The notes under the pieces are model-generated. The model did not search any database and had not been told where the DNA came from. It worked only from the letters and a program-made list of their open reading frames with translations. Positions 28,301 through 42,200 of a DNA stretch of 54,485 bases are shown here, one piece after another (the stretch's first letter is position 1; the number at the start of each line of letters is the position of its first letter). Source of the stretch: Hemicentrotus pulcherrimus (taxonomy: Eukaryota > Echinodermata > Echinoidea > Camarodonta > Strongylocentrotidae); NCBI GenBank assembly GCA_003118195.1, contig BEXV01000132.1:527576-582060 (forward strand). The letters are read 5' to 3'. A program made the translations under genes and the position numbers.

Positions 28301-30179
28301 GAATAAATCATGGGTATTTGAGTGTCTGCAATACTCTACACGAAATATGTACGCTATAATTGTATGTATATTTGCCTTTGCTCGGAATTTAAGTAGGTAA
28401 AATCATGTTTTAAAAAATACAACCTTTAAAAAAAAAGCCCCCCTGAACTCCAAAATAGCCACCACAAAATAATTAAGGGGGGCTTTTTTTTAATGGAATA
28501 TCTGAAAAGAGCCCTCGCAAAAAAAAGTAATTTTTTGGTTGACTGGTAGATATTGTTTTATAAAGTTTATTTTAGTCTTCATGTCAACAATGCAACATAA
28601 AATTGTTGGTAAGATGTGTCCTGTACTGATGTATTAACTGGGATACAGGTGTAGTCATTATAGTCCCATATGTACGAATACATGCTGTTTTGAACGCTGA
28701 ATTTTGACTCTTGTTGCACATACAATGTAGGTCGCACCCAGACTTTTTGATATTTTCTCTTCCAAAAATACTGCTGCCTTTACGCCGGCAATTACGGAAA
28801 ACGACTTTGCATTCTGAAAGAAGGATTTACATGATGCAAAGTGATTTTTAATTTTTTTTACACATGTACCTAAGGTTTCTTGCCATGAGGATGGCAATGC
28901 AGTCATTTCTGTTTATTCAATACATCGAAACACTTGTATTGAAGAAGAAAAAGTTAATCATAAAAAATAAAAAAAACTAGTTAACTATTTGACAACCAAA
29001 CACATATATGTAGCATTAATGTGAAAATAATGTTATATGATAATTTTTTAAGACATTGCAATGACGTCTTCCAATTTTATCACAGGCACAGGTTTTCCTA
29101 TTGATTTGAAGCTTCAATCACCATTGTAAAACAGATTCAAACTATACAGTACCCTTTTTTAAATACATGCATTACATGTACATCTATTTGTATAATGCAT
29201 GGCAATGTCCCATGCAATTTAACTAGATTAAAACAACACCAAAAACACTAAAGTTTTACACACTTTGTTGCAATTGAACACTGATCACATAACATACGGG
29301 TTATGGCTCTACCAATTAACATTCAATAACGAACCAACACCCCACAAACTCAAAAACATCACCATCATCAATCCCCCATCTCACCTGATCTTTGTTGTCG
29401 TCCTCCTCCTTCTCTCCTTCAGTAGCTGTGGCGACCCACTCCTTGTCTCCACCCTCTACTGCCTTTTGCTGCTGCTCCTGCTGCTGCTGTTGTTCCTGAT
29501 CCTTGTTCTCCCTCTCCTGCTGCTCGTTGGTCCCTGCGATACCACTCACTCCCAGGAGGTACTTGTCATCCAGGAGACCCTTCTCCGCTGCATCCTCCAC
29601 CCTGCGGATGTGGACGTCTACCAGGGTGGTGGGTACCTCATCCTTCATTTTGGCAAACTCCTCTGTGGGGGAAAGGGGGGGGGGTAGAATAGATTTCATG
29701 ATTAATCACCTGTGACAATTTGATAATCTAAAAACATGGGGCTTCTTGCATAAAAGATTGTATCAAATACACTCCCCCGATTTGAATGCATATTATCAAT
29801 AAGAGATCCTGAATGTTTTTTTTCAGATGAATTTAAATGCAATCCTTTATGCAAGAGGCCCCTGATTATGCAGGGATGCTAATGAACATACATGCCTATT
29901 GTCGGTCAATACAGTTTTAAAGAGGTTTAGGGATCACCTTTCTCATACATCCATGTTATATTGCAAATAAGCATTCCTACAAGATGTCTCGTTTACAACT
30001 AGAGATTTAACCAACAGACAATCTTGAAATCATGAGAAATTATCCATATTATTCTTTAAAACCTGAAGTATCCTGTTCCACCTTTCCACATGCAATTATC
30101 ATTTCAATACACACACTCTTCTGCATAACATTTTATGCGTTTCATCACATCACACTTGCAGACTGAACCCAGAATGAAC

Positions 30180-30236
<57 letters not shown>

Positions 30237-33200
30237 ACGGAAAATACCAACGACACTCACCAATAGCTGCCTTAGCAGCAGCACTTGCCACTCTAGGGTC
30301 TACAGCTGAAGCAAGGAACGCCACAGTGCTCATCAAGGGATTCCCTGACTGGCTGAATGGGATGGGCTGGTAGGCAAGAGGACCTGCACAGCAGAGCAAA
30401 GTAGATCCAATGGATAATAATGCTTGACAAAATTGATATGAGTATGTGGGATCACTCATTTTTTAAAAAAATGCCTATTGATATATCATGTATCTTACAT
30501 CGCTACCTTTGCAGAAGTTTTGTTAATTGACAAACATCATATACATAACAAATATACAAATATGACAATAATTACAGCTAAGGTGCAGCACCTACCATGA
30601 AGCTGCAGTTCTGGACAGTATGAACTGCAGCCAAAGGCCCACATGACTGAAGTAATTGGGCCTGGCCTGGCATCACCAATTTATCACACTTTTAGGATTT
30701 TGCTCCAGTTTAGGTTCTAAAAAGATATGTATCCTGTACTTGTATGTTTACTCTTGAGTGGAATAAACTGAAATGAACTGAACTAAACTAAGCTGGTTCA
30801 ACTCCCTTTATGACTATATAAAAGGGAGATGTTGCACTGCATGACATACACTCCACAAACATGTAGTTTCCTTGTTCAGAAGGTGCAAACTCGCATACTT
30901 AGGCACAAGAAATTTATGTCATACTGTGCACATGTCTCCAAGGCTATGATAAAATCTATGTAAAACCACTTAGGCACATGAATTCACTTTTACTTCTCAA
31001 GGGCAGATGGGACTATCTTGGACTCATCCTGGATCCAACCACTAAGAATCCATATTACTGGAATATAGGACAAGGACTACATCATGAGTCTTACAACTTA
31101 ATACAAGTATTCAAAGATAAAGTTGAGTTCTGGTCATGGGATTGCATTATGAAAGAAACGTTGTGGAATCGATCAGAAACGGTTGATCATCTAGCATATA
31201 AGTATTGGTGTGTACTGTAAGGTTCTGAAATCATCAAAATGATTAAAGAAATTTGGCCTAGTCTTGGTAAAGTTTCAAGTATTATACACAGAAATATGTA
31301 TATGGGCCTACAAGAACATGTGGCATATAAATCCGTCCCCATCTTTATGATGTTACATGCCATATTAAGAACATTAAAGCATTTGAAGAGCCATGCTTTT
31401 CAGGGAACATTTTTTAATCTGATGTTCTTTGAAACTTGCATAATACAATGTTAACGCTCACAAAAAATATTTTCCACCTCTTCCCAGAACTCGACCTTCT
31501 CTTTAAGATTAGGTTTACTTACCAAGGGCGGATGGACCATCATGGAGGTAGGGATCCTCGATAGGGAGTCTGAGGAACTGGAGGATACACTCATCCTGGG
31601 TCCTGCTACCAACATGTTCAGAGACCTTGTTCCAATCATCCTTGTACATCTCAAGGGCCTCAAGCAACAGGAGGGTCTCCTGGTCCGTCCATTCCTTGAT
31701 GTTACTGGAGGATGTCCCCTTAGCCTGGTTATCACAACAAAATCAAAATGACACAATGGATGTGTAAAATATAATTTGCACATTAATACCAGATGATAAA
31801 TTGAGTTTTCCCTAAAGTCTGCCTGCTCTAGAATGACAGCACAAACACTACTCTGCAGTGCATTCATATTTAATGATTTAATTTTTAATTCAAAAGACTT
31901 TATTTCCACTGAAAAACAAACAAATATATACATGCGATATAGTACAGACAGTTCAAAATATACAAATCATGAGAGTTATGTTAAGTTAATTTAAACAAAC
32001 TATGAAAATGAGTAGCAGGAAAAGGGAGCACCTGTAGAAAGCTTGTTTAAGCTTGTTGATATGGGTGTAATAATAAACTTTAAATGGAAGAAGAGGGAGA
32101 TCAAAGCTGTATACCATCACAACGTAAGTTAGATTTTAGTTGAAATGATTGCGATGCTAATAATGACGTTTACTTGCTCCTACAAAAATAGTGAACTTCG
32201 CGCCAAAAATTAGAAGTGTTTTTTAGTCTATATATTAATGTGGATCAGGTCTTACCCTTGTCCTATCATCTCACATGTTCTTATAATACATTAATTACAA
32301 TACTTACCTTTGCACTTGACCAAGATATTACACCTTCTCATCCCAAACCCTTACACAAAAATGAAATCTCCCCTTATAGATTCAGACTACTATTCTCAAA
32401 TAAAGAACCTGATGAATTGTATACTTTAAATACATAACGTTACACACCTTGGATATTTGAGATTTCTTGGTAGCATACATGTCTGGTCTAAGACCAAAGT
32501 TAGTCAGGTCTGTACTCTTGGCATCCTTGGCACCATCTTTGTCTGTCATGTTCATTATCTGTGTTGAGTTGGATTGCTGTAGTCAAAATTAAATGATAAA
32601 TAATCATATTGATTCACATTTACCTCAGAAGCAGATACAGTTTTCAAGTTTGAGGAAATTCAAGTATATATGACGATTTGTTTGGTGCCATTTATTCGGA
32701 ACACATTCAAAACCACATTTCTTAGTACAGTTCGGCATGTCTGGAACACACAGTATATATCACATGTTTGGGCTAATACTGATCATAAAGTTTGGGATTT
32801 TCCTTCAGGAATACTCGTTTACTACATAGCCATGAAAATCAAACTATCATTTTACATGTATATATTTTTCAGTAAAAATAAGCAATTTTTCTGTGCATCT
32901 GACATTGAACCTTATCCACCAAACTAAAGACACATGTAAACAATTATATGCCTATTTGAAAGGAAGAGTGATTAAAAAGATCGTTTAAAGTAAATGTTCA
33001 CATAGTTCCTACCTTTGCTCCACTGCCTGACTTGCTGGCCTGTACAGGCTGAAGCCCTGATGGGGTGTCGGCCAGAACATGGAAGTGAGAGGTAGGGGGA
33101 GGTCCCATGGGCGTGGCCTTGTTGTCTGCATCTACCTGGTAGTTGATCACGCCCCACTGCTCAAGGAATGCATGCACCCTGCACGAAACAAAACAATCGT

Positions 33201-36200
33201 GTATCATAAATATACTGGTTCATGATTCTCTGTGTTTCTCATTGTGTACAGAGGTTGGTTAAAAGATGTTACTAGGCATTCAGCAGCGATATATTCAGAG
33301 TTAATTTTTGTTGATTTACAATAAAATGACAATGGATCCAAAATAAATTCTATCTACTGCAATGTTTTATTCACAAATCTTATTCTTCTTGTAAAAAATG
33401 AGAAGTCTTTACAACTATGATATTGAAAAAAAAGAAGATTTTCTTCTGACTTAGAAAGGGGTGAAGTTTTTACAACTATGATAATGAAAAAAAGAAGATT
33501 TTCTTCTGACTTTGAAAGGGGCGACAATTAGAATGAAACTAACAATTCTTCATTTGCTTTTTTAGGGTCGTAGCTGGGATTTGAACCAGAGTCCTGTGAC
33601 TTATCTGCATGACCACAACATTTTCTATTCCTTCCATTGTAACACTCTCTCCATCTCGCCTCCCACCATCATCCCCGTACCTATTCCACCACATCTTTAT
33701 TCCTTCCACGGAAAAGCTCTGTATTCGCCCTTCCACCTCTACTTTCTAGCCCTATTCCATTACAACACCCCTATCCTTTTCATTTCAAAACTTGTCTCTC
33801 CTCTTCCGCCCCTTCTTTCCAGATCTGTTCCATGTTCTTCTTACCTCATGATAGCACACACATCACCAGCTAGGTTCCTTCTACATGCTGTGAATGTCAG
33901 GTACTCTGTTGGGTTCAGCCGATAGGTGTCGATCATGAAGTTACGATATGCCATGAATCTGTTAAGTGAGCACAAATCTCAGTGTTAAAACAGTAGGAAT
34001 GGTATAAATTTCAATATCAAATAGCTCAGTTCGGTGTCACATCTTGATTCTACATTCAAATAAAAGGTCTAAGATGGCATATATCAGTAATCACAGCATT
34101 TATGTTTACTCCCCGATTGATCTTCCTCAATACAAAATCCCATCATATATTTTATCTCAAAATGTTAAACAAAAACAAATAATTTAAATTAAGAAATATA
34201 TATACATATCATGAATTCAAATAAAGAGAAGGAAAAAAAAATCAAATTAATGACGGACTGAACAAACAGTATTTCAAAATAATTTATGAACATTCAAATT
34301 TGGCAGTTATGCCAAGATTTGTGTTTGGTAAAAAATACTTGCAGAGTTGAGTTGATGTAATATTGATTCATTCTTTTAATAAACTAATACTCACACTTCA
34401 GGTGTTTTTGATTTGTTCTTGATGTTGAAGAATTCAGGTAGAGCTCTTCTCTCAATGGCATGGATGCTGGGAATAAAAGAGAAAAGAATGTTACCAAAAT
34501 GATTACACAGCTGTTTTCAGAATATGAAAATGGTTGTAAATGATTGAATAAAATTATTTGCACACAAAGATGTGTTGCACCAGCCTGTAAACAAATACAG
34601 CTAGCCTATATGACAAATGATGTGAATAACTGATACTCGATTACATTTTAAGTCAATTATTACAATATGTCTCATTGCTATCTTAACCCTATCTAGCCAA
34701 GGGGAAGGGGGGGGGGGCTTTAGAAGCCCCCCCCTTGACATTTTTTACGTTAATTTGTTAACGCTCGAAAATCTAGCACTGATAATTTGTGACTTTTTTC
34801 TTTCGAGTCTTGCGCATCATTTGCAAGAATTTTTTTCGAAAATCGGACCTACCATTACAAAGTCACGTGTCCTTTTGTCTTTGCATGTCAGCCCCAAAAT
34901 CACTAATTTTTGTGATTTGTGTACAAAACATATGGAAATCTCATTTTTCAAATAGAGAGATAAAATATTGGTTATTTGGTCTTGTTTATAGTTTAGATGT
35001 TTATTTTGGGGTCAAAATAGTTGAATTATAGTTGGTAATGAAATGAAACAACAAAAACAATAAAATACATAAGTTAAAAAACAAAGGAATACATAAGAAA
35101 TTATAAAAACAATAGATAACATAAGGAATAACCTGGCTCTTCCAATTTTTTAGGCTGTATTATTATCCCAAATGGTCTCAATAATATATGTTGTGAAAAT
35201 TAATGTTTAAATATGAATAATGTATGATTTATGGGCAAAAAATGTAAATTTTATGACCTTATTTGCCTAGATTACCATAAATATGCAAATGAGTGAATTT
35301 TTCAAAAAATTGACACTACCATTCTATTTAATACACTTCACTTGACATTCATGTGAATTTTCGCGGCAAACTGCCGAGATTTTAGAAGCCCCCCCTCCCC
35401 CCCCTCCCAGCTATGCAGTTTCAAAATAGCCCAGGCTATATAGGGTTAAGTGAGCATATAACATGGAGAATGATATTTAAAGAATCCTTTTTAATACTGT
35501 GACAGCAGATATAAGGTCAAATCACTTTCCTTCCACACTACATGAAGACGATTACAGATACCCGAGATGATGCTCAATGCGTAGAATTTCTTTCCGCGAA
35601 GATTCTAAACTCTTGGTTTCTTACCTGTTATAGTCAAACCATGCAGAGTAACTGGGTACAACAATGTGATGAGTCTGCTCTGTTACATTGTCTTCATGGA
35701 TGTCTGGTGCACCGTTCCGGTCTTTCTCTTCTCCGTTTGAAAGTGAAGTGCTTAGGGATTCATCAGCCTGCTAGAAAGAACAATTTTCCAAAATTTCTTT
35801 AAGAGTTTTTTTTAAAAAATCTTTCATGGAAGTAAATACATGAACATTGATATCATGATTGTTTTACTCAAAACTAGAAATTCTTATTCCATTTGCTTAG
35901 CACAAAATACTTATAAAATACATATCTGTACAGGTATTGTGGTCTAGTGGATAAACCTCTGGGCCCTGTTTCATAAAACTTGTTATCAATAACATGTTAC
36001 AAGCTACTGTTATAAGCTACTGAAATCAAGGCATCTGATTGGCTGAGAGCAAATTTGTCATAGAAATTTTGCATTTGTTACAGATAAAATGTTTTATGAA
36101 ACAGGCCCCTGGACTGTGAACCACACGGTACAAGGTTCAAATCCCTGCCACAGCACTGACATTCTTTCGCAAGCCATTAAATCTACATTCGCTACTTGAC

Positions 36201-39200
36201 GAAGGTGTACTAAGTGGGTATCTGGTAGGGATTATTCATGGATTGCACCAGGCGCTATGTTTGCTGGAGCGAAAGCCGTGGTCATAATTTCCGAAATCCT
36301 TTGAAAGTGCATAGAAAAATTATATGTGTTAGTCTGGTACAGGCAATACAAGAATGGCATATTGTTGTTGATGTTATTATTTTGCGATAAACATAGGACA
36401 CAAATTTACAGTAGTCATAACCATTTGATTTTTTACCTTATTGGTGTCCATTGGTTCTTCTTTGCTTTCATCTAGATCCGTCATGGTTCCACTCTTTACA
36501 GGTTGCATTTCATTGTCTTTACCAATCCTGCTGCCTGGAACTACAAACATTGTGAAAAAAAGAGAATTAAAACAATTATGGGGCTGTGAGTAAGTCTAGT
36601 GAAGCCATACAACTTAGTTGATCATAGGAAGATCACCATGGAAATGGCAATTTGAAATTAAAAATAACAGATAAGTCATCTGACATAAATAGCTAATATT
36701 ATGACTAAATGAAGACGCAAAAATCATTCAGAAAGCTTCAGGAGTGAAGTGATTACGTGTTTGTCCTTAGCCCACTGCACACTATATTACCCTCCTGTGA
36801 TCCAATTTTATAATCGGATCCGCTTCATATAAAAAACAATCACACTACTGGTACGGCGTCTCTACAATTCTGAGCCAATTTACGTTTTCCATACATAAAA
36901 TGCCTTGAAATTTTGATTTTATTTATCTGATGACTATTCAAATCCTTGGTTGTTAAGATATTACATGTTTGAATGTTCATAATCAAAATGCCATTCCAAA
37001 TTTTTCCCAAAATCAGATACATATTTGTGATCAGTATCAAATGATGAAACTCTTTGAGACAGACATTGTTAATGTCATAACATCTAAGAAATGGCACATA
37101 CTGAAGAAACAAAAAGACAAATGCCTTCTCTCTACAGTACATAATTATTTTTTTAAATTATCATTTAATGACTGCTACTGTACGAACAATGATGGAACTA
37201 AAATACAAACATTACAGACAAAGTCAAACTACTCCACAGGAAATGATGGCTCACAAGCGACAGTTTAAAGAATTGAAAAAAGATCATGAACCAAAGTATA
37301 ACAGATGGTTTACAACCTTTTCATAATAATTGCTGCAAATTTTCATATTCATGATAATACCTTAAGAGAAAACTTCTTTAGGAGCAAAGATTTCACAGCT
37401 GACAAAAAAAATAAAAAATCAGATACATACACATATGAAACAAAACAATAACAAATAAACAAACTAACCGAAAAATAAACAAACATACAGAGAATTTAGG
37501 ACAATGGCAATACTCATTATTGACTTGAAGAAGACTTACCAAGTTTTGGTAGCTCCACCTCCTGAAGAGATGGGACAGAGGGAGGATTTTCCAGGTCCTT
37601 AGTCAGATCCTCCTCCTCTTCTTTGGCTCCACGTTTCTTGGCTCCAGGCGCTGGGCTCCTGCCACTAGTTCACAAAGAAAAGGACCAGCAAATGGATTTT
37701 AACAGATTTCAGGCATGCGAGTGAGATAACAAAAAAATAAAGGGGAAACCCATCCAAATATCAAATCGAAGGCACAGCTGCAGCAGCCTCAACCCAATGC
37801 GATCAGCTATCTCCCCAAGAGCTTTGGCGCACGAATTCTAGTGCAGTTAAGCCGCGGATCTTAGTACACACACGTGTCTAGCGCTAGACAGGGAAACCAA
37901 ATCAAACCGGATTTGCTAGTCTATATCACGAGGCGTTTTTAAAAGTGAATAATAAATGCTAAAGTACCGTAATGAAGAGTGGAAAATGCGTTTATCTTTT
38001 GATAAAAAGCATGGTAATAGACTAATGTTTCCCCTGCCCCAAGAGTAAAATGCGCAGAAAGCTAAATGCAAAACTTGAGATCTTGATTTTGAAAACACAG
38101 TTTTTGGCGTAACAGCAGACATGCTTGTGATTTACAGCAAGTACCCGGTTCTAAAGATTCATATTTCTGATACATTTAGCTAATTTGCATATCATAATGA
38201 AGGTGCTGGTAGGAAAGCAATAGAGATCTGCAGCATTTGGAAACATTGTTTGAAGCGCAAGATGTCCTGATTTCATTGTTAATGTTGTCATGATATTGAA
38301 GAATTCATGTTTCATAATCTATGTTATTTATCAAATGAAAATAAAAAATTTATTTAATCTCAATTGCATTTAGAATTTATAGATGAATGAAAAGAGAATG
38401 ATTTACAACACATTTCATGTTACAAAAATATAAACAAATTACCACAACAATCATTTCTAAAAATTTATTTTCTATATTTATCTAGTTGAAAGCAACGATA
38501 CTCACGGCTTTTTCCTCCTCTTTTCGGGTGGTGGCGAAGGTGATCGCTTTCTTTTCTTACCAGGGCCCCCTCGCTTCATCATACCCCTCTCATGATCGCC
38601 ATCCGTAGATCCCTGCAAGGGAGATGGCAACACATGTTATCTATTCATCCTATTGGTATGTGGTCTCCTTAAAGATACTATGTCCCTTTTGCAGTCACCA
38701 TCAAACTCAGTAGAACTTTGCAGGAATTATGAATATGTCCTGTATGTCCCATACGTGAAATTTACACGTTAGAAGTATCCTAAAATTCAAATTATGGCAG
38801 GAAACCCGTTTACTTGCTAGGCATCACTTTCAGACACTATTGAGTGACTGATTGGCTTTTTTTCTTCTTTGGTAATAACATCCATATAATGAGCTGTAAA
38901 GGGTACATGAGCATTTGTATACATCAATAACAATTTCTTGTAATGGCCAAAATTAAACTGATTGAATCTTTGTGCAGCATAAAACGTACAACCACTTGGT
39001 ACAAAATAAATTTTCAAGCCCCCATTTTTTAGGAAAGTTCTATTTAACTTTCAAATGCAGTTGTAATTTAACCTTTTCACTTTTTTGGGCTGCAAATGGG
39101 ATATAGAAACTTAAAGCACTATAATTCAAGATATTCAGAGAGACACATATTGACATTTGATTCAAAGGAGATAACCTGAAAGAACTCTATCAAAAGGCAA

Positions 39201-42200
39201 AATATGAGCTTCTCTTTTTTCAAGATAAAGAAAATGAATAGAAAAATAAATAAACTATCAAAAAAATTATTACAAAAGGAGAAGGTAGATCTTACAACAC
39301 ACACATTTTGGGGATTGGTTTCTGCACCTCTAGAAGAAAATGTATCGTAAATACCTCCTCAAACCCACTCCAGGCTTACAAATCAAAAGCTTTGGGAACG
39401 GAACGCTCTCTCAAGCACCCGACGCATTTTTATGTGAATAAATTGTAAAATTCCCAAGCAAATTTATGAAAAGCAGTGTAGAAGACATCCCTTAGAAAAA
39501 TGGGTCAAACTTTATCAGGGAGGAAATAGCATCTGCTGAAAGCCAGAAGGGCACTTTCTCAAGACACAAGTATACAAATACAGGTGTTTCTAACTCTCAG
39601 TAGATCTACTCCCTGGATGGAAATATCTTCACCTCATCTCCATTGGCCTTTGCCAGGTATGCTCGTCTACGAGTGCGTCCAATGGCTGGGGTAATGGCAA
39701 CTCTGTCCTCTCCCTGTAAACAAAAAAAATAAAGGGATATAAAAATGTATTTATAAAAAAATCTAAAATCAAAATCTGTAAAATACACTCGTTGAGAAAT
39801 TCAAGAAATAAATTGCATTGATTAGCTGAAATTAATTGAATTGCACATAAAAATAAACCATTATATGAAAAGTAGTTCATTGAAATAATGATAGTACTGA
39901 ATGCAGACAAAGCTTGTTGTGAGGAGATGAAGCACTTACGTCCAATTGCATCTCGTAGTCTTCTTCATTCATCCATTCATTGAACTCATCAAGATCTAAG
40001 ATCCATTTGGCATTCACCTGGAGTCAGTCAAAACAAAGAAAAGAATGTGCAGGTTAATAAACAAGAAGGTGATCCAGAATTTGCTGTCAACATTTACCCT
40101 GGCCTTTATTTCCTCCTAAGAGACAGGGTCAGGGTTAGGCAAAATGTTTGGTCTAGGGTTGCAGTCAGGGAATCCAATTTGACCAAATCCCTATTGGATA
40201 TTTATTTTTTTGTAGGAGCATGTCTTAGAGCTATAAAGAAATATAAATTCCTCCTACTAAATCATTTTCAGATCAGCAATATATCACTGACATCTTGTAT
40301 CTAACAGTCTCATCAATGGCTATTTGGTTGAATATGCGAGGCCTCTAAAATTTGACAATCAACTGAAACTACTGATTACTATTACATATACGCTTTAAAA
40401 AGTTTTAAAGTGACTCAGTAACATTGTTGAAGGTTAATGAAAAAAATGTAATTTTTGTATGAAATGTTACTTATTATATTCCTTCTACTGTACTAACCCT
40501 CTAAGATGCAAAAAATCCTGAACAAATTCTCAAACCACAAAGATATTTTGGGTTTTCTTTGAAGGCGTCACTGTGCAACATCCTCTAACAGTAAATTCTC
40601 CCAACCATATTTTAATGTTCTCAACCATTTTTTCCATGAAAATAAGACTTCAGACCTAAATTTCTGGAATGGTATATCGAGCCAATTCATTGATTTGTGA
40701 TGGTTTACATTCACCTGAAATCTAATTAAATTGTAATATTATCTTAGCACCATTTTCTCTCATCTGACCAACGTTAACGAGTCCCTTTAAGACCCACTTC
40801 ACGGGGGCCAACCATGTTTCCAAGATGTTCAGGGTCTCCATTCGACTTGGATAAAGGAACACATTGGTCAACGCAATCACATCTTATGAATCTTACAAAC
40901 CTTACACCCAAACACTTGAGGAGACTTACCTCCCAGGGGCCATCCATAGTGGCAAGGTGTTCAGGGTCTCCATGAACGTCTGAAGAAGGGACCCAGGTAT
41001 CGTAGCTGTCTGGGTAGTACCACCAATGGACCAGAGTGGAGCGCTCTTTACGTGCAATGGGTCTCAAGTACTCCTCACCTGAAAGAAAACAAGTGGATTG
41101 TTAAACCTCTGCAAAGATTGAGAATCCTACTGAATTCACGAAAGAATTGTATCTTTAATAATTCATGGTTTGAAAATTTGCATGTGTCATTATGCCCAGT
41201 AGGTGGGCAAGACTATGCGTGTTAAGCTTCAAGCTTATTTTAGTCCATGATAAAGGTTTGAATCATGACTTAGAAGACACCTTAAATAGAAATTTGGGCA
41301 GTTATTTCTCATCATTCACTGCTTTTTATATTTTATATAGTGCTCTGAATAAGGGTAAATTTGATGAAGAAAATAAACTCCACAATATCAGCACTTATAA
41401 TCACTTGAAATTATTCATACAAGATGAGCATGCTCCAGATTATAGAATGACGTCCTAGAATAGCCTCTTCCCTAAAATTTCATCTGATAATTACATTTGG
41501 TGATGAACATGTCAGTACATATACATGATATACTTCATGAGGTTTTCAAAGTATTCACTACAGCTATTACTGAAAGATTTTCATACCGTCTGCCAATGGT
41601 ATTGGAGGAGAAAACACTAGGTGAGTTGCTGCATCTGAATCTTCAGTGACTGTTCCCTGCAAAATAAAACATATCCTTCAAATCAACAAACAATCATCGA
41701 GGAGAGGGGTGAATAAATCTAAACACCCACTATTTAGCACATTGCAGACCATTGTTCCTCTTATTACTCTCTGACATTTTAAAAATGAAATACAATTTGA
41801 CAAGCCAGCAACAGTATAGTACAGGTTTAAAGTACCCTGCAAAAAGAAAGAGATAGATACAAATTATATATTTCTTGTTTTGAAAGGCCTTAACCCTTAC
41901 TGTACTGGGCTATTTTGAGCACTCTCTGACTGGGAAGCCCCCCCCCCTATGATCTCAGCCGTCGAATGTCCGATGAACGCGAAAATTTGCATGTTTGTAG
42001 ATATTTACACAAGATGGTATAATGAGTTTTTTCCTAATATGCAAATTTTTGTCGTTACAGCCTAATTAATTATGCAAAATGCTAATTTTATGCGTTTGAC
42101 AGAAAACTCTACATATTTGTCTGTACAGATTTTGATGACATGCGCATACTTATCGTTATGTAACACGTTACAGGTATATCCGATTTCGACGAAAATGGTA

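Larger units (their letters stand above)
20630..29384 (-). other. SMARCC2 intron 19, about 8.76 kb
   Basis: The longest intron of the gene. No exon-like block with family similarity was found. From 20630 to 26300 I see only AT-rich sequence, A/T homopolymers and single-base gaps near 24521 and 26879. Copy B of the TTAAAGGGAT element is at 26303-26682 and a large inverted repeat at 27331-28010. An extra poorly conserved acidic exon cannot be excluded. Confidence 0.7.
29663..30260 (-). other. SMARCC2 intron 18
   Basis: Intron of about 0.6 kb with a small MITE and an (AT)n tract. Confidence 0.85.
35771..36436 (-). other. SMARCC2 intron 11
   Basis: About 0.67 kb, mostly the SINE and its nested MITE. 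Confidence 0.85.
40018..40929 (-). other. SMARCC2 intron 6
   Basis: About 0.9 kb; contains the exon 6 partial copy and a possible third TTAAAGGGAT-type element. Confidence 0.85.

Noticed and set aside
29265..29687. 140-codon leucine-rich plus-strand frame
   Set aside because: Antisense shadow of the CAG/CTG-rich exon 19; the leucine runs are reverse-strand glutamine codons.
31451..31933. 160-codon minus-strand open frame
   Set aside because: Its middle is the SANT exon read in the wrong frame; the SANT domain is in another frame at 31523-31724.
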